The translations under genes and the position numbers were made by a program. This document shows, in pieces, positions 39,033 through 47,653 of a stretch of 64,000 nucleotides of DNA. The notes beneath the pieces are model-generated. The model saw only the letters and a list, made by a program, of their open reading frames with translations. It ran no database searches and was not told where the DNA came from. Numbering within the stretch: position 1 is the first letter of the stretch; every line of letters starts with the position of its first letter. The DNA lies in contig JAIORD010000041.1 of the NCBI GenBank assembly GCA_021108275.1, positions 91,038 through 155,037 of the forward strand, in the 5' to 3' direction. The stretch is from Methanococcoides sp. GTDB lineage: Archaea > Halobacteriota > Methanosarcinia > Methanosarcinales > Methanosarcinaceae.

Positions 39033-40346
39033 TCACATATCCCTGTTATCAATAACCCTCTTGCTCTTTTTCTCACTGCGGGGAAGCTCCCCCATTCCGA
39101 CGCATTCCACATCCACACTGATACCTATAAAGTCCCTGAAGGCTTTCTTCAATAAACCTGCTCTGCTCCTGTTGTTCTCAAGTTCATCTGCAACATTGGT
39201 CTCAACCCTGAATAGCATTGAATCCCTGCCCTGGTTCCTTTCAAGAACTATCTGGTATTCGCTGCTGACACCTTCGACCCTCTGTATGACATCTTCGATC
39301 TGGCCGGGATAGACGTTGACACCTTTGATCTTTATCCTGTCATCAGTACGTCCCAGCAGGCGATCTATGCGAGGGAAGGGGCATCCACATTTGCAGGGTT
39401 CTGGGATGATACGTGTAAGGTCCCTCGTCCTGTAACGTATAAGGGGTGCACCTTCCTTTGTCAGGGTTGTTATGACAAGCTCCCCAAGGGTTCCATCTGT
39501 CAATCTTTCTTCTGTGACAGGGTCGATGATCTCAAAAAGCAGGTGGTCTGACCAGTAGTGAAGACCATCATGCATGGAACAATCTATGGCAATACCGGGT
39601 CCGTATATCTCGGTGAGACCAAAGATGTCAAAGGTCTCGATGCCGAGCTCTTGCTCGATACGGGACCTCATCTTAGGGCTCCAACGCTCGGAACCTATGA
39701 TACCCACCTTCAGATCAATATCATCCCTCAAACCCCTTTTGTTGATCTCTTCTGCAAGGAGGAGGGCGTAGGATGAGGTGCTGGCAAGGGCTGTAGACTT
39801 GAGGTCGAGCAGCATCTGTATCTGTTTTTCTGTATTTCCCGGGCCCATTGGAACCGCCATTGCTCCCAGAAGTTCGGCACCTGCCTGAAAACCTATACCT
39901 GCAGTCCAAAGTCCGTATCCGGGTGTGATCTGTATCCTGTCATTTCTGGTAAGCCCTGCCATCTGGTAGCAGCGCATCATCATATCTGCCCATACATCAA
40001 CATCCCTCTGTGTATATGGGATGATGACAGGACTGCCGGTCGTGCCTGATGATGAATGTATCCTTATTATATCCTCATCGGGAACAGCCTGAAGACCCAG
40101 TGGATAGGCATCCCGCAATTCCTCTTTAGTGGTCAAAGGAAGCTTTGCAATATCTTCCAGGGTCTTGATGGAATCGATATCAATTCCAGCTTCTTCGAAC
40201 TTTCTTTGATAGAAGGAGCTTCCCAACACAACCCTTTTGAGAAGCTGTTTGAGCTTGAAAGTTTCCTCTTCGCCATATAAACTGGAACATCCATTCTCAT
40301 GGTCAGGAGCGTTTTCCTTAAGATCATTATCCACATGAACATTCAT
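39033..40346 (-). CDS. paaK: Phenylacetate/arylacetate-CoA ligase
   Basis: An adenylate-forming ligase that makes arylacetyl-CoA from arylacetate, ATP and CoA (EC 6.2.1.30 type). About 437 residues. Marks: SSSGTTGSPVIIPYTQRD (phosphate loop), FGLTEIYGPGIAIDC, RTRDLTRI, and the hinge GRTDDRIKIKGVNVYP. The start is ATG 40346: AGAGGTGAT lies 4 bases ahead, and an earlier GTG (40355) falls inside this ribosome site. In methanogens the ligase works with IorAB, which reductively carboxylates arylacetyl-CoA to the aryl-pyruvate for aromatic amino-acid synthesis. It is the last gene of the ior operon. Confidence 0.93.
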   Translation of the reverse strand: MNVHVDNDLKENAPDHENGCSSLYGEEETFKLKQLLKRVVLGSSFYQRKFEEAGIDIDSIKTLEDIAKLPLTTKEELRDAYPLGLQAVPDEDIIRIHSSSGTTGSPVIIPYTQRDVDVWADMMMRCYQMAGLTRNDRIQITPGYGLWTAGIGFQAGAELLGAMAVPMGPGNTEKQIQMLLDLKSTALASTSSYALLLAEEINKRGLRDDIDLKVGIIGSERWSPKMRSRIEQELGIETFDIFGLTEIYGPGIAIDCSMHDGLHYWSDHLLFEIIDPVTEERLTDGTLGELVITTLTKEGAPLIRYRTRDLTRIIPEPCKCGCPFPRIDRLLGRTDDRIKIKGVNVYPGQIEDVIQRVEGVSSEYQIVLERNQGRDSMLFRVETNVADELENNRSRAGLLKKAFRDFIGISVDVECVGMGELPRSEKKSKRVIDNRDM

Positions 40347-40365
40347 TTGCATCACCTCTGGAATA

Positions 40366-40977
40366 TCAGATATCGATTGCTTGTTCAGGGTTCTTTATAC
40401 CTGAGACCCTTTCAAGGGCTATATCAAAAGCCCTCCTGTTCACATCCCTGTACTTTTCCGGCACCATCTTCTCAAGAACATTCCACATATCCCCCGGAGG
40501 GAATGGAATGAGATTGGCACCTGCAGCAGCTGCCAGCATAGCAACATTTGCTGCCCGATAGGTTCCTGCTTGCTTTGCAAGTTGTGTGAAATCGATGGAT
40601 ATGATATCCTGACAGTTACTCTTCAGGAATTCAAGGACCTGATCAGGATCGTATTTGACTGATCCGTTTACAGATGGCATTACAGCATGCTCATTTACAA
40701 CAATACTGCCATTCATGCCCAAAAAATGAATGTTCCTTGCAGCTTCTGCAGGCTCAAGTCCTATCACGAGGTCGGCATTTCCTGAGGGAATAAGTGAGCC
40801 ACATACCTCATCCCCGATCCTTACATGACTGGTAACCGACCCTTCTCTCTGGGCCATGCCTATGGTCTCAGCGGTGGTCACATGCAAACCAGCATCCATG
40901 GCAGCCGTTGCAAGCAGCCGGGATGCAAGCACAACACCCTGTCCACCCACTCCTGCGATAAGAATATCGAATTTCAT
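40366..40977 (-). CDS. iorB: Indolepyruvate:ferredoxin oxidoreductase beta subunit
   Basis: A 203-residue gamma/beta-type subunit of 2-oxoacid oxidoreductases. MKFDILIAGVGGQGVVLASRLLA and ETIGMAQREGSVTSHVRIG are clear IorB marks. Acts with IorA to interconvert aryl pyruvates and arylacetyl-CoA using ferredoxin (EC 1.2.7.8). ATG 40977 overlaps the end of iorA by four bases; longer frames upstream are not coding. Confidence 0.95.
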   Translation of the reverse strand: MKFDILIAGVGGQGVVLASRLLATAAMDAGLHVTTAETIGMAQREGSVTSHVRIGDEVCGSLIPSGNADLVIGLEPAEAARNIHFLGMNGSIVVNEHAVMPSVNGSVKYDPDQVLEFLKSNCQDIISIDFTQLAKQAGTYRAANVAMLAAAAGANLIPFPPGDMWNVLEKMVPEKYRDVNRRAFDIALERVSGIKNPEQAIDI

Positions 40978-41987
40978 TGTAGCCCCTCCTTTAGAACAAT
41001 AGCATCTGATGGACATACCTGTGCACACAAGCCGCAACCAGTGCAGTTGTCCTGTATGGCCGGCGGTTTGTTGGATGGCGAGAATATGGCAGGACATCCA
41101 AGTTGAGATACACAGATCCTGCAACGTGTGCATTTATCTTCATCGACCACATATTGTCCATCTCCTTTTGTGATCCCTACACATTTTCCTTTGAATACGA
41201 CAGCAGAAGGTCCTTCAAAATCCATGGCCCTTTTTGCAATGTCTATGCATTCACCAAGGTCATTGACATCTATGGTCTCGACAAGGTCAACTCCGCAGCT
41301 TTTGAGAATATCGGCTATATCGATGATCTTTGTGGAAACGCCTGTGGCTGTCAGGCCAATACCCGGATGGGGTTGATGACCTGTCATGGCCGTGGTCCTG
41401 TTGTCAAGGACTGCAAGAGTGATGTCAGCATTGTTGTACACTGCACTTATCACAGCGGCTACTCCGGAATGGAAAAAGGTAGAATCCCCGATAAATGCCA
41501 CCTGTTTTGCTTTTTTACCTTCTTGATAATGATGTGTATGGGACAAACCTGCTGCTATGCTGATCCCTGCTCCCATGCAAAGACATGTGTCCACCATGTT
41601 GAGAGGTTTGGCATTTCCAAGGGTGTAGCATCCGATATCTCCTGAGAATATAGTATTGATCTTTTCAGTTTTTAATTTCCCGGCTACCTTTTTGAAAGCG
41701 TAAAAGACTGTCCTGTGCATGCAACCTGCACATAATGTGGGAGGTCTTACGGGAAGAGGAGGTACATTATCCTTATTGATCGCAGGTGATGAATGAGACA
41801 GGAAAGGAACGTCTGTGTTGATGGTTTTAAGGGAGCTATTGACCCCATCGATAACGACATCTACATTGTATTCCCCGCTTATTGGAAAATGACCGTTCTT
41901 CTTTCCATGTACGTTCACATCGAGATGATGCTTGCCTATTAATTGCAGGAGTTGCTCCTCAAGGTATGGGTCAAGTTCCTCAATCAC
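40974..41987 (-). CDS. iorA: IorA, C-terminal portion (TPP and ferredoxin domains), separate frame
   Basis: The second half of indolepyruvate:ferredoxin oxidoreductase alpha. It contains the TPP-binding domain (RPPTLCAGCMHRTVFYA, SGDIGCYTLG, FIGDSTFFHSG) and two 4Fe-4S ferredoxin motifs at the end (CTRCRICVSQLGCP and CTGCGLCAQVCP). It would start at a GTG (41987) that shares its first base with the stop of the first half (TAGTG). The residues around the join (VIEELDPYLEEQ) are normally internal to a single chain of 600 or more residues, so this is best read as iorA broken by a frameshift. Confidence 0.9.
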   Translation of the reverse strand: MIEELDPYLEEQLLQLIGKHHLDVNVHGKKNGHFPISGEYNVDVVIDGVNSSLKTINTDVPFLSHSSPAINKDNVPPLPVRPPTLCAGCMHRTVFYAFKKVAGKLKTEKINTIFSGDIGCYTLGNAKPLNMVDTCLCMGAGISIAAGLSHTHHYQEGKKAKQVAFIGDSTFFHSGVAAVISAVYNNADITLAVLDNRTTAMTGHQPHPGIGLTATGVSTKIIDIADILKSCGVDLVETIDVNDLGECIDIAKRAMDFEGPSAVVFKGKCVGITKGDGQYVVDEDKCTRCRICVSQLGCPAIFSPSNKPPAIQDNCTGCGLCAQVCPSDAIVLKEGLQ

Positions 41988-42835
41988 TATAAGATCTGTG
42001 ATATTGTCCAGGAATTCAAGGGCTGCTTTTTCAGGGAAGTGAAAAGAGAGAAGGTTTCAGAGCTATCCTTTATAGCTTCCTTTGCGTACAGATAGGAAAC
42101 ACCAGAGGCTACAATGCCGGTCTTGCTGTTCCCTTTTGATATTGAGTTAAATGAGTTCTGTTTGAAGTACTCAGAAAAGCGATCTGAAAGCCTGATCTGT
42201 AGCTCCTCAAGCCAGGGGTGCCTTTGAGCTGTAAGTTTTGGGAATATTGTCCACCTAGGATCCTTCACAAACCCCTCGATGTCCCGGGAGGCCTGCTCTA
42301 TGTCCTCGATGATCACATCCGCACAGCCATGGGACACACGGGTCGTGGTCCTGAGTATCACAGGGATCTCCATCTCATGTGAGAGCTTGAAGGCCAACTT
42401 TGTCATATCATAAGCCTCTTGGGGTGTGGACGGGTCCAGGACAGGTATATTTGAAAAGTGACCAAAGGCCCTTGTGTCTTGTTCGGTCTGGGAGGAATGG
42501 GGGCCGGGGTCATCGGAGACAAGAATGACAAGCGAGCCCTTTACTCCTATATAGGAAAGGCTCATGAGGGGGTCGGATGCCACGTTCAGTCCTACCTGTT
42601 TCATGGTGACCATGGTGTTGGCACCCGAATAGGCAGCTCCGACAGCCGTTTCAAGTGCCACCTTCTCGTTGGTGGCCCATTCGGCATATATGCCATATTT
42701 GTTCGCATGGGAGGCGATGGTCTCCATCACTTCGGTGGAAGGTGTACCCGGATAGCCACTTGCTATCTGAACACCAGCTTTCATTGCTCCAAAGGCGATT
42801 GCTTCGTTGCCCATTAATATACGTTTACTTGTCAA
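41987..42835 (-). CDS. iorA: IorA, N-terminal portion (pyrimidine-binding domain), ends early
   Basis: The first 282 residues correspond to the N-terminal half of IorA: ILMGNEAIAFGAMKAGVQIASGYPGTPSTEV, YAEWATNEKVALE, and VSDDPGPHSSQTEQDTR. The last 17 or so residues after ETFSLF are out of frame with the family. The other frame, open from about 42045, reads HFPEKAALEFLDNITDLIVIEELDPY, which is the expected continuation. Thus a one-base slip or small deletion near 42030-42045 splits the gene. First gene of the operon iorA-iorB-paaK. Confidence 0.9.
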   Translation of the reverse strand: MTSKRILMGNEAIAFGAMKAGVQIASGYPGTPSTEVMETIASHANKYGIYAEWATNEKVALETAVGAAYSGANTMVTMKQVGLNVASDPLMSLSYIGVKGSLVILVSDDPGPHSSQTEQDTRAFGHFSNIPVLDPSTPQEAYDMTKLAFKLSHEMEIPVILRTTTRVSHGCADVIIEDIEQASRDIEGFVKDPRWTIFPKLTAQRHPWLEELQIRLSDRFSEYFKQNSFNSISKGNSKTGIVASGVSYLYAKEAIKDSSETFSLFTSLKKQPLNSWTISQIL

Positions 42836-43236
42836 TGTAATACCTCTTGAATGGATAATATGTAAAAGAAAATCAAATCATACAGCAGATTCATGTCCGG
42901 AACATGAAACATTGCATATATTCATACATTGATGCTTGTCTATGCACTTATTTGATAGAATATAAGTATTTTGTTATTGCTTTTTTTAGCTTTGCCATAA
43001 AACCTGATAATAAACGCCAACTTACCAGTCCTTCAATGAAATTACGGAGTGTGAAATAGTTTTAGAAAGGCTCTGCATTGGGATCAAACAAAAACGTTTT
43101 AATTATAGAATGTACTTTATCGCACATTGAAGTATATAGAAGCCCATTGAAGAGGAGGATAGGAATTGGTATTGACATATAACACATTAAAAACGACCAT
43201 TACTAAGAATGAAAATGAGAACAGGGAGATGAGATC
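42836..43236. other. Spacer between the ior operon and symporter genes
   Basis: Divergent promoters. Apart from the palindrome at 42890 and TATA-like runs (GAATATATGC on the minus strand at 42914-42923), nothing is recognised. Confidence 0.4.
42890..42908 (-). promoter_or_regulatory. Operator-like palindrome upstream of iorA
   Basis: TTCATGTCCGGAACATGAA has 7-bp perfect arms. A minus-strand TATA element lies at 42914-42923, so transcription would start within the palindrome, the right place for a repressor site. Confidence 0.45.
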
Positions 43237-43329
43237 CTGATCCCCCTGCCCTACATCTACCTGATGATCTCCATCGTAATTATGCTTGCTACGACATTCT
43301 ATTTCGTATTGAGGCAAGACCATGATTAA
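43237..43329 (+). CDS. Possible small accessory peptide of the symporter
   Basis: A frame ending at 43329 encodes LIPLPYIYLMISIVIMLATT then FYFVLRQDHD, one membrane helix with a charged tail. Its stop overlaps the symporter ATG at 43322. A ribosome site AGGGAG lies 8-12 bases ahead, but the only in-frame starts nearby are non-standard (CTG at 43237; ATG only at 43264), so the true start is unclear. Small one-helix partners just ahead of sodium:solute symporters are a known pattern. Confidence 0.4.
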   Translation: MIPLPYIYLMISIVIMLATTFYFVLRQDHD

Positions 43330-44734
43330 TCAGGTTCTTCTGGTTCTATATATACTTGGGATACTTTTGCTTTCCCTAAAGCTCAAGCAGGGAACTTTTT
43401 CAGGATTTGCGGTCTCGGACCGGAATGTGATGCATCCTGCGGTAATAGGTATTGCCTATATGGCTGCTTACTTCAGTGCTGCCTCTTTCCTTGGGGGCGG
43501 AGGCTATGGGCTCATTGCCGGACTTCCCTGGGTCATCTGGGGAGTATTCTTCCACGTAGCTTTTGCCTGCCTGGCATTCATCATTGCACCGAAGATATGG
43601 ATGTTCTCCCAGAAGTACGATGCCAAGACCATACCCCAGCTACTGGAACGCAGGTACGATTCACAGAAAGGCAAGATCTTGCTTGCAGGGATCATGCTGG
43701 TGATGTATACAGTATATCTGGTTGCCATTTTCAAGGGCTGTGCCAACCTTTTCCAGGGACTGCTGGATGTGACATATGTTCAGGGTCTCTTCATAGCTGT
43801 TGTCATTGTGGCGATCTACTATGTGATAGGAGGACTGCCGGCCATCATCTGGATAAGTTTCTTGCAAGGTTTGATCATGATCGTGGGTGCAGTGCTTCTC
43901 TACACAGGTCTTATTTCAAGTGGTGGTGGCATGGCAATATGGGATATGGTCCCGGCCGATATGCTGAATATGGGAGGAACGGCAATACCGTGGCAAAAAA
44001 CCTTCGGAATGGCATTCTCCATCAGTCTTGGACTTCTGGCATTACCCGATCTGCTGATCATGCTGTTCTCTGCAAAGGATAAGAGAGTTGTGCGTTTTGC
44101 AGGCATCTATGGTCCAATATCCATCACCATTTACGCCCTATGCATTTTCTCTCTGGGAGTCATGGTCCACGGGGTATTCAGCCCGGAGCAACTGGCTCCT
44201 TTCATGACAAACCCGGATAGTCTGATACCATTCCTGGCAACATCACTGCTGCCCCGTGGATTTGACAGTGTCGTGCTGCTGGCCGCCATCTCCGCTGCCA
44301 TGTCAACCATGAGTGCCATTGTGCTGGTCACAACAACAGCCCTTACTTCGGATATACTAAGGTACCTGCGTCCGGCCATTCCCGATGATAAGGTGCTCCG
44401 CATGACAAGGATAGTAGGAGTTATCATCATCCTGATATCGGCATTCTTCGCAATGGATGTGCCACAGATGATAGTGCCCCTGGTGTCTGTAAGCATGGGC
44501 GTGATCGCTTGTTGCGTCTTCATACCCCTTATTTTCGGACTTTACTGGGACCGTGGCACTTCAACCGGATTTGTTGCCAGCCTTGTGGCAAGTTTCGGCT
44601 CTGTAGTGCTGTGGCAGTTCTTTGGCAATCCCCTCATCCACCCCGTTTTCATAGGTTTGATATGCGGTACAGTGGCATACCTAGGAGGAAGCCTGGCAAG
44701 TCCCCGTCCGGCTCCTGTGGTGGAAATGGAATAA
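43322..44734 (+). CDS. Sodium:solute symporter family transporter
   Basis: A 470-residue SSS-family protein with about 12-13 membrane helices. Marks: GIAYMAAYFSAASFLGGGGYGLIAG, the TIPQLLERRYDS loop, VIGGLPAIIWISFLQG, and AAISAAMSTMSAIVLVTTTALTSDIL, the sodium-site region. Related to pantothenate, proline and acetate/monocarboxylate symporters; the substrate cannot be told. Sited next to aromatic amino-acid genes but divergently transcribed. Confidence 0.9.
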   Translation: MINQVLLVLYILGILLLSLKLKQGTFSGFAVSDRNVMHPAVIGIAYMAAYFSAASFLGGGGYGLIAGLPWVIWGVFFHVAFACLAFIIAPKIWMFSQKYDAKTIPQLLERRYDSQKGKILLAGIMLVMYTVYLVAIFKGCANLFQGLLDVTYVQGLFIAVVIVAIYYVIGGLPAIIWISFLQGLIMIVGAVLLYTGLISSGGGMAIWDMVPADMLNMGGTAIPWQKTFGMAFSISLGLLALPDLLIMLFSAKDKRVVRFAGIYGPISITIYALCIFSLGVMVHGVFSPEQLAPFMTNPDSLIPFLATSLLPRGFDSVVLLAAISAAMSTMSAIVLVTTTALTSDILRYLRPAIPDDKVLRMTRIVGVIIILISAFFAMDVPQMIVPLVSVSMGVIACCVFIPLIFGLYWDRGTSTGFVASLVASFGSVVLWQFFGNPLIHPVFIGLICGTVAYLGGSLASPRPAPVVEME

Positions 44735-44761
44735 TGGATAAAGGTATTCGATCCTTGACCC

Positions 44762-44787
44762 GGTGCTGAAAATAAACCTTCAGCACC
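44762..44787 (+). terminator. Hairpin terminator after the symporter gene
   Basis: GGTGCTGAA pairs with TTCAGCACC (9 bp, 8-base loop), followed by a T/C-rich run, 28 bases after the symporter stop. Confidence 0.65.
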
Positions 44788-44970
44788 ATTTCTTCTTCAG
44801 TCATCTATTTACCCTGCTTGCAAGCAGTTCATTTTTGATAGGGCTTCCCAGGCTGGTTCATTGTCATATGTCCTGCAGGCAGTAGCACTGTTTGATGTTC
44901 CTCCATTCAGGACCATTTTATGAAAACTGATTTATGACATTGACCTTAATGAAATAAAAGGTGTTCAAAA

Positions 44971-45327
44971 TTGAAAAATGTGATCAACAAGAGTTTCGAA
45001 ATAAAAGATTACGCCATAGATGGTTCACAGATAAATGGGTTCTGGATGACATTGTTGGATAAAGAAACACTAACAACCGAAATAATATATAGTCCGGATA
45101 AGGGTGGCACCTTTGATGCAGGTGAAACAAAAAGGATGATACAGGAGATCACCAGAAAATGTGATGTTTTCAGCTCATTAATGCCAGAGAACATTAATTG
45201 TGAGGTAATCTTCAAAGACCTTGATGGCCTGACATATATTGCAAATGAAGGTAACTTTGAAGTAGAATATAAGGAAATGGATGAGATCAGGGTCATTTAT
45301 AGGTTCCACATTGAATATTACATTTGA
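44971..45327 (+). CDS. Hypothetical 118-residue protein
   Basis: Starts at TTG 44971, with GGTG about 8 bases ahead. Acidic, soluble, mixed alpha/beta sequence without signal or membrane segments; cysteines only at residues 64 and 77. Not recognised. It stands alone with spacers on both sides. Confidence 0.6.
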   Translation: MKNVINKSFEIKDYAIDGSQINGFWMTLLDKETLTTEIIYSPDKGGTFDAGETKRMIQEITRKCDVFSSLMPENINCEVIFKDLDGLTYIANEGNFEVEYKEMDEIRVIYRFHIEYYI

Positions 45328-45409
45328 TCATTTCAATTTCTATTATCCAATTGAGGATCCCTACTGAGCTGTAACATTAAATGCCCACTGATCAATTAAG
45401 GTGGTACAA

Positions 45410-45472
45410 ATGAATTATAAACACACCTTAGCTATGCTTTTAGATGTAACATGGGATTCGATGATCTATTAG
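45410..45472 (+). CDS. Possible 20-residue peptide with strong ribosome site
   Basis: ATG 45410 has AAGGTGGT 5 bases ahead, one of the best ribosome sites in the window, yet the frame stops after MNYKHTLAMLLDVTWDSMIY. It may be a tiny peptide, a leader, or the start of a lost gene. Confidence 0.3.
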   Translation: MNYKHTLAMLLDVTWDSMIY

Positions 45473-45555
45473 TTCTGATATTTTGAGGAAATTTAGATAA
45501 GATAATTGTGTGCATGAAGTTTATATATGTATCACACTTAACTTTTAATGGTAAC

Positions 45556-46227
45556 ATGAGTTTGGCGATTAAGAAAGTAACATTAGCATCAATTGTGCTT
45601 ATCGGTCTCTTAGCACTTTCAAGTCCATCAGTCGCAGAATTTGCGGATATGATCGGGGATGAGCTGGGCGAACTTATCAAGTCGGAAACAAAACCTATTT
45701 CAGTATCCGAAAACGAAAAAGCAACAAATTCAAAGGATGTGAAGCACTCAGGTTCAAGCTCCGATCCCAATTTAAGACAGGTTTCCCAAGATACTGAAAA
45801 ACAAGTTTCTTCTGAGAATGATGTAAATGTAGTTAAGCCAAAGCCTGTGGAAAAGAGCCTTTACGATGATCTGAAAAGGTACACAACATACTACAACAAT
45901 GGAATAGATGAAGTTCCTGATCTGATCAAGAAGGTCGCAGGAAATGATGTGATAGTACTTGAGATAGCAACGAACGACAATACTAAATTGAAGATAAAAG
46001 CTGTTACAAAAGATGGTGTCATCACAGAGTTTCGGGAAGTTTCCTCACTCAGTGGATTTGATCCCACAGTGTCTGTTTCAGCCAACGAGAATGCCATAAG
46101 AGTCTTACTTTCCAGCGACGACCCTATGGGACAGTTGTCCTCTTCACTCAACAATGGTGATATCGAGATCGAATGCAAGGGATTTTTGAAGAAGGCTGCG
46201 GTTTCTGCTTTGAAGAATGTTGGATGA
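45556..46227 (+). CDS. Secreted or membrane-anchored hypothetical protein
   Basis: A 223-residue protein from ATG 45556 with an N-terminal signal (IKKVTLASIVLIGLLALSS), a Ser/Lys-rich low-complexity stretch (about 45-100), then a folded domain (DLKRYTTYYNNGIDEVPDLIKKV to VSALKNVG). A TATA element (TTTATATATG, 45519-45528) lies 25-30 bases ahead, so the mRNA would be almost leaderless; longer starts (GTG 45508) would overlap the promoter. The C-terminal part may bind lipid or sterol-like ligands, but no family was recognised. Confidence 0.65.
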   Translation: MSLAIKKVTLASIVLIGLLALSSPSVAEFADMIGDELGELIKSETKPISVSENEKATNSKDVKHSGSSSDPNLRQVSQDTEKQVSSENDVNVVKPKPVEKSLYDDLKRYTTYYNNGIDEVPDLIKKVAGNDVIVLEIATNDNTKLKIKAVTKDGVITEFREVSSLSGFDPTVSVSANENAIRVLLSSDDPMGQLSSSLNNGDIEIECKGFLKKAAVSALKNVG

Positions 46228-46342
46228 GTTGTACCTTTTTTATTTTTTTGATTGGGAATAGCTATTGTTATCAGGCACATAATTCTTAAAAAAGACCTGC
46301 CGTTTGTGTCACTTTTCGATTAAAATTAGACGACAAATCGAA

Positions 46343-47641
46343 ATGATGCAATATATCCCCTTTCATTATGTTGATATCGAGAAAAAAATCCATAAAGTAG
46401 CTGTATGGGGATATAGAGATTTGAAATGGTTTTTGAGAAAAAAACTGTTTATAGAATGGCTGCACAATTATTTGTGGGGTATAAGTACGGATAGTAATAA
46501 ACCTGAGAGACGTTATGATCTGGACTGGCTGAGGGTTATGGCCATACTTGCAGTCTTTATTTTTCATGCTATGAGGTTTTTTGATCCCATGGACTGGGAT
46601 GTAAAGAACAACATCCTTAGCGAAAATATCATGGTACTGATCTACTTTATCGCCCAGTGGTTGATGCCCTTGTTCTTCCTGATCTCAGGTATGAGCATCT
46701 ATTTTGTGCTAAGCTTCATGACAAAAGGACAGTTCATAATATCACGATTTCTGCGCATCATGATACCCTATCTTCTTGTGGGCATATTTGTCATACTTCC
46801 TCCTCAGCATTACATGAGAGCTGTAAGCGGTGGAGAAGTAGGGCTTACGTTCTTGCAGTTCTACCCTGGGTATCTGACATATACCTTTGTTGATATTTTC
46901 TCAAATCTCAAATTTCCCCTGGGTCATTTGTGGTATCTTTTCTTCCTTTTCATATTCTCTATGGTTCTGCTCCCGCTTTTTGTATATCTTAGAACAGAAT
47001 CCGGAAGGACAATAATTTCGCATACTGCATCAATTTTTGAAAAAACAGGTGCTATATTCCTGCTAGCATTGCCAATTGCCATCCTTACCTCAATTCTTGA
47101 CCCAACATCATTTGCAGGCAACCCAAATTATTTTGGTGGCTGGAGCATATTGGTCTATCCTATCATCCTAGTTTACGGATACGTTATAATTTCTAACAAT
47201 AAATTCGAGGAAGCCATCCAGAGACATGGAAAGATCGCTTTGGTGTTAGCTCTAACAACTTTCCCGCTGCTGGGATTAATGCAGGTTTCATTAGGTGAAG
47301 CACTACAATTCGGAACCTATGAATATGCAGGAGTTATGCTTGTTCGTGCATTGAATCTATGGTCCTGGATGATCGCCTTCCTGTGCTATGGCAGGAAATA
47401 CCTGAGCTTTAACAACAGCACGCTGAAATACGCCAATGAAGGACTAATAGCCTTTTACATACTCCATCAAACGGTCATCCAGATCGTAGGATTCTTCATT
47501 GCAGACTGGGATATGGGCATAGTTCCAAAGTACGTAATACTCGCAACCACATCATTCATAGCTATAATAGCGATATATGAATTTGCTATCAGACGCATCA
47601 ATGTTGTCAGATTTCTTTTCGGCATGAAAGCAAAGAAATAA
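46343..47641 (+). CDS. Acyltransferase-3 family membrane protein
   Basis: About 432 residues with ten or so membrane helices. RRYDLDWLRVMAILAVFIFHAMRFF and FPLGHLWYLFFLFIFSM are the entry and catalytic-His regions of the acyltransferase 3 (OafA/NolL) family, which O-acylates glycans or lipids at the membrane. About 50 residues precede the domain; starts at ATG 46343 or TTG 46304 are both possible and neither has a good ribosome site. Probably co-transcribed with the following gene (12-base gap). Confidence 0.85.
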   Translation: MMQYIPFHYVDIEKKIHKVAVWGYRDLKWFLRKKLFIEWLHNYLWGISTDSNKPERRYDLDWLRVMAILAVFIFHAMRFFDPMDWDVKNNILSENIMVLIYFIAQWLMPLFFLISGMSIYFVLSFMTKGQFIISRFLRIMIPYLLVGIFVILPPQHYMRAVSGGEVGLTFLQFYPGYLTYTFVDIFSNLKFPLGHLWYLFFLFIFSMVLLPLFVYLRTESGRTIISHTASIFEKTGAIFLLALPIAILTSILDPTSFAGNPNYFGGWSILVYPIILVYGYVIISNNKFEEAIQRHGKIALVLALTTFPLLGLMQVSLGEALQFGTYEYAGVMLVRALNLWSWMIAFLCYGRKYLSFNNSTLKYANEGLIAFYILHQTVIQIVGFFIADWDMGIVPKYVILATTSFIAIIAIYEFAIRRINVVRFLFGMKAKK

Positions 47642-47653
47642 GGCGTTGACAAA

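Noticed and set aside
46304..46342. TTG start extending the acyltransferase by 13 residues
   Set aside because: No ribosome site and a low-complexity extension; ATG 46343 preferred, though neither start is certain.
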